DNA from: Chryseobacterium sp. 18061 | GTDB lineage: Bacteria > Pseudomonadota > Gammaproteobacteria > Enterobacterales > Enterobacteriaceae | Length of the DNA stretch: 64,000 bases | Direction: 5' to 3' | Assembly: GCA_902706205.1 (NCBI GenBank) | Contig: CACSKA010000006.1 | Coordinates: 248,001-312,000, forward strand | Shown: positions 1-6,915 of the stretch, one piece after another | Layout of the letters: each line of letters starts with the position of its first letter | Position numbering within the stretch: position 1 is the stretch's first letter | Notes under the pieces: generated by a model | Database searches by the model: none | What the model saw: only the letters and a program-made list of their open reading frames with translations | Told to the model about the DNA's origin: nothing | Program-made: the position numbers and the translations under genes

Positions 1-263
1 ACGTCTACGGTATCAATATGGGTGATAAAACCGACGCGCGGCGCGCCGTCAACGTTACCTTTTTTCACCGCGGTGACGGTGGCGTGTTCGTCAATCTCAA
101 TGCTCTCCAGCCCCAGCTGTGCCAGCTCTTTGGCGAGCTCGCGCGCCATCTCATGCTGACCGACGGTGGTCGGTAGTGTGGTGGCGCTGGCATCGCTTTG
201 ACTGGTGATAGCCAGGTAGCGGAAGAAGCGTTGGGTTAATTGACTGGCGAGCGGAGAAGACAT
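1..263 (-). CDS. PepT-like peptidase T paralog, 3' part outside window
   Basis: Only the first 87 codons are present; the gene runs off the left edge of the window. The ATG at 261-263 (minus strand) is preceded by an AAGAAGGAAT ribosome site. The translation begins MSSPLASQLTQRFFRYLAIT and reaches GFITHIDT, which matches the N-terminus of the tripeptidase PepT (M20 metallopeptidase), where the HxDT histidine and aspartate bind zinc. It differs enough from E. coli PepT to be a paralog rather than pepT itself. Family members are cytoplasmic and release N-terminal residues from tripeptides. It is divergent from a dipeptide-binding protein gene, which suggests a small peptide-scavenging locus (inference). 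Confidence 0.75.
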   Translation of the reverse strand, partial: MSSPLASQLTQRFFRYLAITSQSDASATTLPTTVGQHEMARELAKELAQLGLESIEIDEHATVTAVKKGNVDGAPRVGFITHIDTVD

Positions 264-330
264 AGTGATTCCTTCTTTATTCTATTTATCAGGTGGTTGC
301 AGTTTGTGTTTGATGGTATCAATTGAAGTC

Positions 331-456
331 TACACCCGTCATACTTCAAGCTGCATGTGTGTTGGCTGCGCCTGCTCACCCCAGTCACTTACCTGAGTAA
401 GCTCCTGGGGGTTCTCAGCCTTGCCGCCTTCCTGCAACTCGAATTATTTTGGGTCT
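331..456. repeat. ERIC element (enterobacterial repetitive intergenic consensus)
   Basis: This imperfect palindrome of about 126 bp contains both classic ERIC cores: the complement of AAGTAAGTGACTGGGGTGAGC at 374-395 and a GTAAGCTCCTGGGG core just after it. The outer arms (ATACTTCAAG near 341, and CTTGAA-like TCGAATTATTTTGGG at the right) also fit. It sits between the divergent pepT-like and dppA-like genes, so it would be carried in the 5' leader of one of them. Confidence 0.9.
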
Positions 457-481
457 AAATCAATAAGAACAGGAAAAGGAC

Positions 482-2074
482 ATGAAAAGCAAACTGACAA
501 CGCTGGCACTGGCGATGGCGGCCCTGACGTTAAGTTCCACCGTGGCGGCGAAGACGCTGGTGTACTGTTCGGAAGGATCGCCGGAAAACTTTAACCCGCA
601 GTTATACACCTCGGGGACCAGCGTCGATGCCAGCGCCGTACCGGTGTATAACCGACTGGTGGATTTCATTCCGGGCACCACAGAGCTGGTGCCGAGCCTC
701 GCGGAAAGCTGGGACGTGAGCGATGACGGCAAGGTCTACACCTTCCATCTGCGCAAGGGCGTGAAGTTCCAGAGCAACAAATACTTCACCCCGACGCGGG
801 ATTTCAACGCCGATGACGTTATCTTCTCGTTCATGCGTCAAAAGGATGAAAATAACCCATATCACAAGGTCTCCGGCGGCAGTTATTCCAACTTCGAAAG
901 TCTCGAGTTCGGCAAGCTGATTACCCAAATCGACAAAGTGGATGACAGCACCGTGCGCTTTACCCTGGCGCATCCGGAAGCGCCGTTTGTAGCGGATCTG
1001 GCTTGGTATTTTGCCTCGATTCTGTCCAGTGAATATGCTGATGCGATGATGAAAGCGGGCACGCCGGAGCGTGTCGACATGGACCCGGTTGGGACCGGGC
1101 CGTTTAAGCTGGCACAGTACCAGAAGGATTCACGCATTTTGTATACCGCCTTCCCTGATTACTGGCAGGGCAAAGCGAAAATTGATCGACTGGTGTTCAG
1201 CATCACCCCGGATGCCTCGGTGCGTTACGCCAAGCTCGAGAAAAACGAGTGTCAGGTGATGCCGTTCCCCAATCCGGCCGATTTGCCGCGCATGAAAGAA
1301 AATAAAGACATTAACCTGATGAGCAAGGCCGGACTGAATACCGGCTTCCTGTCGTTCAATACCCAAAAACCGCCATTTGATAACGTGAAAGTGCGTCAGG
1401 CGCTGGCGATGGCCATTAACAAACCGGCGATCATTGATGCGGTATTCCACGGTACCGGTACGGTCGCGAAAAACCTGCTGCCTCCGGGCGTGTGGAGCGC
1501 CGACAGCGCGCTGAAGGATTATGATTTCGACCCGGAGAAAGCCAAAGCGCTGCTGAAAGAAGCGGGTTATCCCGACGGTTTAAACGTTGATTTATGGGCG
1601 ATGCCGGTGCAGCGACCGTACAACCCGAACGCCAAGCGCATGGCGGAGATGATCCAGGCTGACTGGACAAAAATTGGCGTCAAAACCACCATCACGACCT
1701 ATGAGTGGGGCGAATACCTGAAGCGGGTGAAAGACGGTGAGCATCAGGCCGCGCTGATGGGCTGGACGACGGCGACGGGCGACCCGGATAACTTCTTCGG
1801 CCCGCTGTTTACCTGCCAGTCAGCCAACGGCGGTTCGAACTCGGCGAAGTGGTGTTATGCGCCGTTCGATAAGATTATCGCCGAAGCGAAATCGATAACC
1901 GATCAGCAGAAACGCACGGCGTTGTATCAGCAGGCGCAGCAGATGATGCACGACCAGATGCCCGCAGTCATGATTGCCCATTCGACCATTTTTGAACCGG
2001 TGCGCAAAGACGTCAGCGGCTATGAAATCGACCCGTTTGGCAAGCATTTGTTCTATCCCGTTGACATCAAATAG
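482..2074 (+). CDS. DppA-like periplasmic dipeptide-binding protein (paralog 1)
   Basis: The 530-residue protein is a solute-binding protein of the peptide/nickel ABC family. It has a signal peptide (MKSKLTTLALAMAALTLSS, cleaved near AAA/KT) and then KTLVYCSEGSPENFNPQ, almost the mature N-terminus of E. coli DppA. Similarity to DppA continues to the end (FSITPDASVRYAKL, AMPVQRPYNPNA, TYEWGEYLKR, IAHSTIFEPVRK). DppA delivers dipeptides, and heme in E. coli, to the DppBCDF permease. No permease genes lie here, so it probably shares one encoded elsewhere. AAAAGGA lies just ahead of the ATG. A second, more divergent DppA-like gene is at 61228-62835. Substrate is inferred from family only. Confidence 0.88.
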   Translation: MKSKLTTLALAMAALTLSSTVAAKTLVYCSEGSPENFNPQLYTSGTSVDASAVPVYNRLVDFIPGTTELVPSLAESWDVSDDGKVYTFHLRKGVKFQSNKYFTPTRDFNADDVIFSFMRQKDENNPYHKVSGGSYSNFESLEFGKLITQIDKVDDSTVRFTLAHPEAPFVADLAWYFASILSSEYADAMMKAGTPERVDMDPVGTGPFKLAQYQKDSRILYTAFPDYWQGKAKIDRLVFSITPDASVRYAKLEKNECQVMPFPNPADLPRMKENKDINLMSKAGLNTGFLSFNTQKPPFDNVKVRQALAMAINKPAIIDAVFHGTGTVAKNLLPPGVWSADSALKDYDFDPEKAKALLKEAGYPDGLNVDLWAMPVQRPYNPNAKRMAEMIQADWTKIGVKTTITTYEWGEYLKRVKDGEHQAALMGWTTATGDPDNFFGPLFTCQSANGGSNSAKWCYAPFDKIIAEAKSITDQQKRTALYQQAQQMMHDQMPAVMIAHSTIFEPVRKDVSGYEIDPFGKHLFYPVDIK

Positions 2075-2082
2075 ACCTCCCA

Positions 2083-2106
2083 TCACCCACTATTTTTGGT
2101 GGGTGA
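2083..2106 (+). terminator. Hairpin after dppA-like gene
   Basis: The 8-bp arms TCACCCAC and GTGGGTGA enclose an 8-nt loop, starting 8 nt after the stop codon. It is followed only by TAATTAAAT, so it is a weak intrinsic terminator or an RNA 3'-end stabiliser. Confidence 0.5.
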
Positions 2107-2208
2107 TAATTAAATCTGGAATATTAACGCAACCGCTTTTTTTCCCACAAAAATTATAAGGTCGTTTGTTATAAAGAGCCCGCAATTGCACTTTTACAGG
2201 GACTCTTT

Positions 2209-2883
2209 ATGCGTAGCAAAACTTTATTGAAAGTGGCCGCACTTGCGGGCACGTTAGCGCTCACTGGTTGTGCTTCAAAGCTTGCTTCATCGGATAAGTA
2301 TTCTGGCTTTCTGAAAAAATATTCTGATCTGAAAGAGGCAACAACCGCATCGGGTAAAACGGAACTGCGTTGGATCGATCCAAAGTACAACTCCGCTAAC
2401 TACGACAATATCGTCTATAACCCGATTGTGTATTACCCGGTGCCTAAGCCGAGCACCCAGTTTGGTGAACAGGCTATGGCTGAACTGCTCAACTACACTA
2501 ATGCTCAGTTGAAACAGGCGATTTCTGAACGCAAACCATTGACCACCATTGCAGGCCCGCGCAGCCTGATTTTCCGTGGTGCGATTACCGGTGTGGACAG
2601 AAGCAGCGAAGGGTTGCAGTTCTACGAAGTGGTGCCGGTGGCGTTACTGGTCGCCGGTACGCAAATGGCAACTGGTCACCGGACGATGGACACCAGTCTG
2701 TACTTTGAAGGCGAGCTCATTGACGCAAAGACCAACAAGCCGGTCATCAAAGTGGTGCGGATGGGCCAGGGGAAAGACCTGGCAAATGAAAACACCCCGC
2801 TAACGGCTGAGACGCTGAAAGAGGTGATTGATGACATGGCAATTGATGCTGTGAAATTCAAGCTTGAAGATCAAGAGCAGTAA
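2209..2883 (+). CDS. DUF3313-type lipoprotein
   Basis: The 224-residue protein has a lipoprotein signal peptide ending in the lipobox LALTGC (about residues 17-22). The acylated cysteine is followed by A-S, so outer-membrane sorting is expected. The remainder (LRWIDPKYNSANYDNIVYNP, then two predicted beta/alpha repeats) fits the DUF3313 family, which has no assigned biochemical role. It is monocistronic: a possible terminator precedes it and a strong one follows. The start is the ATG after AGGGACTCTTT. Function is unknown. Confidence 0.75.
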   Translation: MRSKTLLKVAALAGTLALTGCASKLASSDKYSGFLKKYSDLKEATTASGKTELRWIDPKYNSANYDNIVYNPIVYYPVPKPSTQFGEQAMAELLNYTNAQLKQAISERKPLTTIAGPRSLIFRGAITGVDRSSEGLQFYEVVPVALLVAGTQMATGHRTMDTSLYFEGELIDAKTNKPVIKVVRMGQGKDLANENTPLTAETLKEVIDDMAIDAVKFKLEDQEQ

Positions 2884-2900
2884 GTCTTACTTTCTGTAAA

Positions 2901-2930
2901 CAACCGGCGGCATTGACCGCCGGTTTTTTT
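2901..2930. terminator. Strong intrinsic terminator between convergent genes
   Basis: The perfect arms ACCGGCGG and CCGCCGGT around a 6-nt loop are followed by a run of seven T on the plus strand. On the minus strand few U residues follow the hairpin, so it mainly ends the lipoprotein transcript. Confidence 0.88.
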
Positions 2931-2938
2931 ATGTAATT

Positions 2939-3847
2939 TTATGCCGCGCTTTTGCGCATCACGCCGCGTTTAAACCAGGTTTCTGGTTTCGCGAACATCA
3001 CCAGATTGCCTACCAGAATCAGCGCCAGGCCAAATACCGCATTGGCGTGCCAGACGTAACCCTCGTAAAACGTAGAGATGGTCAGCGCCACCAGCGGGAA
3101 TAGCAGGGTGCTGTAGGCTGCGTTGGACGGCCCGATGCGCCCGACAAGAGTGAAATAGGCACCGAAGGCAATAACCGATCCGAAAATCGCCAGGTACAGC
3201 AACGCGCCCATGTAGCTTAAGGTGAATTCTGGCATGAAATTATCGCCGCGAATCAGCGCAATCGCGCCCATCACCATAGTGCCGTACAGCATCGCCCAAC
3301 TGTTGGTGGTCAGCGTTTCCAGACCGCGTCGCTGGTGGCGAATGCTCAGCATGTTGCCCAGTGAGAAGCCGTATGTGCCCAACGCGCTCAGACCGATACC
3401 CATCAGCAGTTCGGTGCTCAGGCCGCTGGCTTGCAAATCATCCCAGAACAGCGTCACGATCCCGATTAAACCGAGCAGGGCGGCGAGGTAAAAACGTCCC
3501 GGTGGCAGCTGGCGGTAAAAAAGCACGCTGTTGATGGCGTTAAACAGTACCGCCATCGAGAAAATAACCGACTCCAGCCCAGTGTTGATCCACTTCGCCG
3601 CGGTGTAAAAACACCAGAAGTTAAAGCAGAACACGCAGCAGCCCTGAATGATGCAGAACAGATGATCGCGCACCTGCAATTTACGCAGTCGACCCATCAC
3701 TTTCAGCACCACCATCAGAGTGACGCTGGCGACGGCAAAGCGCCAGAAAATCGACACCGGTGCAGCCACCGGCCCCTGTTGCAGGAAAATCGCAATCCAG
3801 GTCGTTCCCCAGATAACCACCACCAGAAAATAGAGCAGCACATTCAT
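2939..3847 (-). CDS. EamA-family (DMT) inner-membrane transporter
   Basis: The 302-residue hydrophobic protein has about ten membrane segments arranged as two EamA repeats (roughly residues 1-135 and 150-285). The first repeat opens with the typical VVIWGTTWIAIF motif, and the second ends in a basic tail. EamA proteins of the drug/metabolite transporter superfamily usually export amino acids, other metabolites or drugs. The substrate cannot be read from sequence. It is divergent from an AraC regulator at 4058, which is the likely regulator. Confidence 0.85.
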   Translation of the reverse strand: MNVLLYFLVVVIWGTTWIAIFLQQGPVAAPVSIFWRFAVASVTLMVVLKVMGRLRKLQVRDHLFCIIQGCCVFCFNFWCFYTAAKWINTGLESVIFSMAVLFNAINSVLFYRQLPPGRFYLAALLGLIGIVTLFWDDLQASGLSTELLMGIGLSALGTYGFSLGNMLSIRHQRRGLETLTTNSWAMLYGTMVMGAIALIRGDNFMPEFTLSYMGALLYLAIFGSVIAFGAYFTLVGRIGPSNAAYSTLLFPLVALTISTFYEGYVWHANAVFGLALILVGNLVMFAKPETWFKRGVMRKSAA

Positions 3848-4013
3848 TATTTTTTTCTCTGTTCAGTCAGTAATAGTCCGAAGTGTGACCGAAGACACAA
3901 AAGCGGGCTTGCAGGAGATTGCGGCGGAGTTGCATATTCTTGCGCATTTTTTCAATCGCAGACGGAGTAACGCTGGCAAGGGCGGGCAACAATTCATAGA
4001 CTGTCACCCTGAT

Positions 4014-4049
4014 CCACTGCCACTGCCACTGCCACTGCCACTGCCACAG
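4014..4049. repeat. Hexanucleotide microsatellite (CCACTG)5 plus one variant unit
   Basis: There are five perfect tandem CCACTG units (4014-4043) and a sixth CCACAG (4044-4049). The array ends 8 bp before the ATG of the AraC regulator, inside the divergent promoter region. Because units are 6 bp, copy changes alter spacing without changing frame. Confidence 0.95.
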
Positions 4050-4057
4050 CGACAACG

Positions 4058-4930
4058 ATGTCTGAAACCTACGGTACGTTTGAAACCCTGCGCCAACAAA
4101 ACGCCGTCTTGCGGGACACGGTGGCGTTGAATTCCGGCATTCAGCTGGCGGCCTGGTTCAATCAAAACGATACCGTGACGGTGCAGAGCGACCATCACAC
4201 GCTCAGCCTGTATGTGGCCGATGGCTATGAGAGCTATCACAAAACGCCGTATGGCTGGAAAAATGGCGGGGGGCCGGACCGTTTTTGTCTGATGCCGAAA
4301 GACAGTGAGTCGAGTTGGGATATCCGCGACAACCTGTCATTTGTGCATCTGTATTGCACGGATGAACACCTGCGCGAAACCGGAGAGAAAATCTGGGATC
4401 GCAGCCCGACGTCGTTTCGTCTTGACGAAAAAACCTTCGCCATCGATGACAAAATCACCGCGCTGTACCGTCATTTTCTACTCGATGCCGACTGGCAACA
4501 ACAGGCCAATCATCTGGCGCTCAGCTCGGCGACCACGCTGCTGTTAACGCATTTAATACAGCATTACACCAACGCGCAGTGGCAGTTGCCGAAAGTGACC
4601 GGTGGGCTGGCACCGTACGTGCTGCGTAACGTCCTGGCCTACATGGAAGCGAACCTTGCCCAGCCCATGACGCTGGCAGATTTAGCGCAGGAAGCGGCGC
4701 TCAGCGAATATCACTTTGCGCGTATGTTTACGCTGTCGATGAAAATGGCGCCGCATCAGTACGTGATGCGGCGCCGGATGGCGCGGGCGCAGGAGCTAGT
4801 GCGGCACACCGCGCTGCCGCTGACGGAGATCGCGTTGGCCTGTGGTTTTAGCTCCGCCAGCCATTTCAGCAACCGCTTCAAAAGTGCGCTGGGCATGACG
4901 CCATCCCAGCTACGCGCGGCGGGAAAATGA
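4058..4930 (+). CDS. AraC-family transcriptional regulator
   Basis: The 290-residue protein has an N-terminal sensor region (1-175) and a C-terminal pair of helix-turn-helix motifs (about 190-288). Signature pieces are LAQPMTLADLAQEAALSEYH, YVMRRRMARAQELV, LTEIALACGFSSASHFSNRF and the closing GMTPSQLRA. The start is forced: the frame is closed by TGA at 4010-4012, and the first usable codon is the ATG at 4058, which lacks a good ribosome site. Its last 21 bases overlap the convergent ydcO. It probably regulates the divergent EamA transporter and itself. The ligand is unknown. Confidence 0.88.
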   Translation: MSETYGTFETLRQQNAVLRDTVALNSGIQLAAWFNQNDTVTVQSDHHTLSLYVADGYESYHKTPYGWKNGGGPDRFCLMPKDSESSWDIRDNLSFVHLYCTDEHLRETGEKIWDRSPTSFRLDEKTFAIDDKITALYRHFLLDADWQQQANHLALSSATTLLLTHLIQHYTNAQWQLPKVTGGLAPYVLRNVLAYMEANLAQPMTLADLAQEAALSEYHFARMFTLSMKMAPHQYVMRRRMARAQELVRHTALPLTEIALACGFSSASHFSNRFKSALGMTPSQLRAAGK

Positions 4931-6070
4931 CAGCACGCTAAAGCAAATTCCGCCCGCGACTAATCCCCAAAACGCCGAACCGACTCCGGCCAGTGTTAAT
5001 CCGCTGGCGGTGACCAGGAAGGTAACAATTGCCGCATCCCGTTCGTTTTCTTTCGCCAGCGCCTGCACCAGACTGCCGCTGATGGTGCCGAGCAGTGCCA
5101 GGCCAGCCAGCATCTGGATCCAGGCGATGGGCAACGCCGCCATTAATGACGTAATCGACCCACCGAAAATGCCTGCCAGTAGATAAAAACCGCCTGCCGC
5201 GACGGCGGCTTTCCAGCGCTGATCTGCCTGCGGATGCGCTTCCGGGCTTTGGCAAATCGCGGCGGTGATCGCTGCAATACAAATCGAATAAACGCCAAAC
5301 GGCGAAAAGGCTAATGCGATGCCGCCGGTGATGACGATTAACAATGATACAGGGGCCGGATATCCGGCGGCTTTCAGGGTGGCAATACCCGGCGCGTTCT
5401 GCGACGCCATCGTCACCAGGAAGAACGGCAGGCCGACGCTCAGCAGCAGGGAAGGCGTAAATTCTGGCGCGATGTAGCGAGGCATCACAAACGTCAGATG
5501 CAGCGTATCGCTGTGCAGTTCACCGGATAAAATGGCGACCGCGCTGCCCGCCAGCAGTGCGGCAACCACCGCATAACGCGGGGCGAGGGCTTTAAACATC
5601 AGCCATGCCGCCAGCATACTGCCGCATAGCAGAATATTGTCTTGCAGGCTGGTGAAAGCCTGCAAACCAAAACGCAGCAAAATCCCGGCCAGCATCGCTG
5701 CCGCAAGTGAATGCGGGATAATTTTCATCAGCCGCGCAAACAGTCCGGTCAGCCCGCAGAGCACGATCAATGCATTGGCGAAAATGAAAATGCCCACCGC
5801 CTGATTCAGCGTCACACCCTGTAATCCCGTCACCAGCAGCGCCGCACCCGGCGTCGACCAGGCCGTCAGCACCGGAACTTTGCGCCACAGCGTCAGAATC
5901 AGTGTGCTGACACCCATCGCCAGGCCCAGCGCTGTCATCCATCCCGCGATAGTGTGCGCATCGGCACCGGCGGCGGCCGCAGCCTGCCAAATAATGGCGG
6001 CGGAACTGGCGTACCCCACTAAAACCGCGACAAAACCAGCGAGCAGAGTAGAGAAAGGAAATGCGCGCAT
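4910..6070 (-). CDS. ydcO: YdcO, BenE-family inner-membrane transporter
   Basis: The 386-residue polytopic protein has about twelve membrane segments. Blocks such as GYASSAAIIWQAA, TAWSTPGAALLVTGLQG and VTMASQNAPGIA are near-identical to those of E. coli YdcO. The family is named after the benzoate transporter BenE, but the YdcO substrate is not established here. The chosen start is the ATG at 6068-6070, with GAAGGGG upstream and a start matching E. coli MRLFSIPP. A longer frame begins at 6130 but crosses the promoter region. It is divergent from sutR, as in E. coli, where SutR controls sulfur-source genes. Confidence 0.92.
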   Translation of the reverse strand: MRAFPFSTLLAGFVAVLVGYASSAAIIWQAAAAAGADAHTIAGWMTALGLAMGVSTLILTLWRKVPVLTAWSTPGAALLVTGLQGVTLNQAVGIFIFANALIVLCGLTGLFARLMKIIPHSLAAAMLAGILLRFGLQAFTSLQDNILLCGSMLAAWLMFKALAPRYAVVAALLAGSAVAILSGELHSDTLHLTFVMPRYIAPEFTPSLLLSVGLPFFLVTMASQNAPGIATLKAAGYPAPVSLLIVITGGIALAFSPFGVYSICIAAITAAICQSPEAHPQADQRWKAAVAAGGFYLLAGIFGGSITSLMAALPIAWIQMLAGLALLGTISGSLVQALAKENERDAAIVTFLVTASGLTLAGVGSAFWGLVAGGICFSVLSFSRRA

Positions 6071-6081
6071 AAAACCCCTTC

Positions 6082-6130
6082 GTGCGTTATAACGTCCGAA
6101 CGGAATGTAGCATTGGGCGTTATAGCGCAC
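6082..6130. promoter_or_regulatory. Inverted repeat in the ydcO-sutR divergent promoter
   Basis: The 13-bp arms GTGCGTTATAACG (6082-6094) and CGTTATAGCGCAC (6118-6130) match at 12 of 13 positions as an inverted repeat. Each arm is itself close to palindromic around CGTTATAACG. The two boxes are centred about 33 bp apart (three helical turns). This fits a pair of dimer sites for the adjacent XRE regulator SutR; the assignment is inferred. Confidence 0.6.
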
Positions 6131-6161
6131 AAGTGGTAAGCTTTACAAAAAAGGAGCCGCC

Positions 6162-6704
6162 ATGAATATTGCACAACATTTGGCCACCACTCTGAAAACC
6201 CTGCGTCAGCAGCGCGAGTGGAGCCTGTCAAAACTTGCGGAAGAAACCGGAGTGTCGAAGGCGATGCTAGGGCAAATCGAACGCAATGAGTCCAGCCCGA
6301 CGGTCGCCACGCTGTGGAAAATTGCCACCGGACTGAACGTGCCGTTTTCGCTGTTTATCAGCCCGCCGGAAAGCGACGTCACGGCCTACGATCCGCAGCA
6401 GCAGGCGATGGTCGTCACGCCCATTTTTCCGTGGGATCCGGTTTTACATTACGATCATTTCGCGATTACCCTCGCGCCTGGCGCAATGAGCGAATCCACG
6501 CCGCATGAAACCGGCGTGATTGAGCACGTTGTGGCGATTAACGGCACCCTGGAAATGTGTATCGATGGGGAGTGGCAACCCGTTCAGCAGGGCCAGGGAT
6601 TACGCTTTGCCGGGGATAAGGCGCATGCGTACCGCAACAGCACCGACAGCACTGTGCTGTTCCATTCATTAATCCATTACCCAAAAGAAAAAGCCGCAGA
6701 CTAA
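6162..6704 (+). CDS. sutR: SutR (YdcN), XRE/cupin transcriptional regulator
   Basis: The 180-residue regulator has an N-terminal XRE helix-turn-helix (about residues 8-65: LRQQREWSLSKLAEETGVSK, MLGQIERNESSPTVATLWKI) and a C-terminal cupin (about 100-175, with STPHETGVIEHVV). The order and wording match E. coli SutR, a regulator of genes for transport and use of sulfur sources. The start ATG has an ideal AAGGAG seven bases upstream. The likely operators lie in the divergent promoter shared with ydcO. Confidence 0.93.
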   Translation: MNIAQHLATTLKTLRQQREWSLSKLAEETGVSKAMLGQIERNESSPTVATLWKIATGLNVPFSLFISPPESDVTAYDPQQQAMVVTPIFPWDPVLHYDHFAITLAPGAMSESTPHETGVIEHVVAINGTLEMCIDGEWQPVQQGQGLRFAGDKAHAYRNSTDSTVLFHSLIHYPKEKAAD

Positions 6705-6712
6705 GCTGCGGC
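6683..6712 (-). terminator. Minus-strand intrinsic terminator overlapping the sutR stop
   Basis: The 7-bp arms GCCGCAG and CTGCGGC enclose a 6-nt loop. On the minus strand the hairpin is followed by TTTTTCTTTT. It points leftward, towards the end of sutR, yet no convincing minus-strand gene lies upstream between 6713 and 6900. It could end an antisense or small RNA, or work poorly for sutR in the other direction. Confidence 0.5.
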
Positions 6713-6878
6713 AAAAGTGACAGTTCACAACGTGACGAGGAAAAATCCGGAATACGCAGTCACCGTACACCGCTGCCGCTGCGCCCGAAAATAGCAATTT
6801 CTTCAATGCTTTGCGGGTATCTGGAAAAAGCCCATTCTTATGGCGTGGAAAATGATTTCGCCGCGCCTCACTTCTGAC

Positions 6879-6884
6879 TACAAT
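6879..6884 (+). promoter_or_regulatory. Putative -10 box of rlhA
   Basis: A TACAAT hexamer lies 31 bp upstream of the rlhA ATG, with a poor TTCGCC -35 sixteen bases further upstream. It is offered as the most likely sigma70 promoter of rlhA. Confidence 0.4.
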
Positions 6885-6915
6885 AGCCGCCATTTTGACC
6901 CAACGGATAATAACG

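Noticed and set aside
3867..4055. Minus-strand frame with a WQWQWQ tract
   Set aside because: It is the translation of the CCACTG repeat read backwards; it has no ribosome site and overlaps the promoter region.
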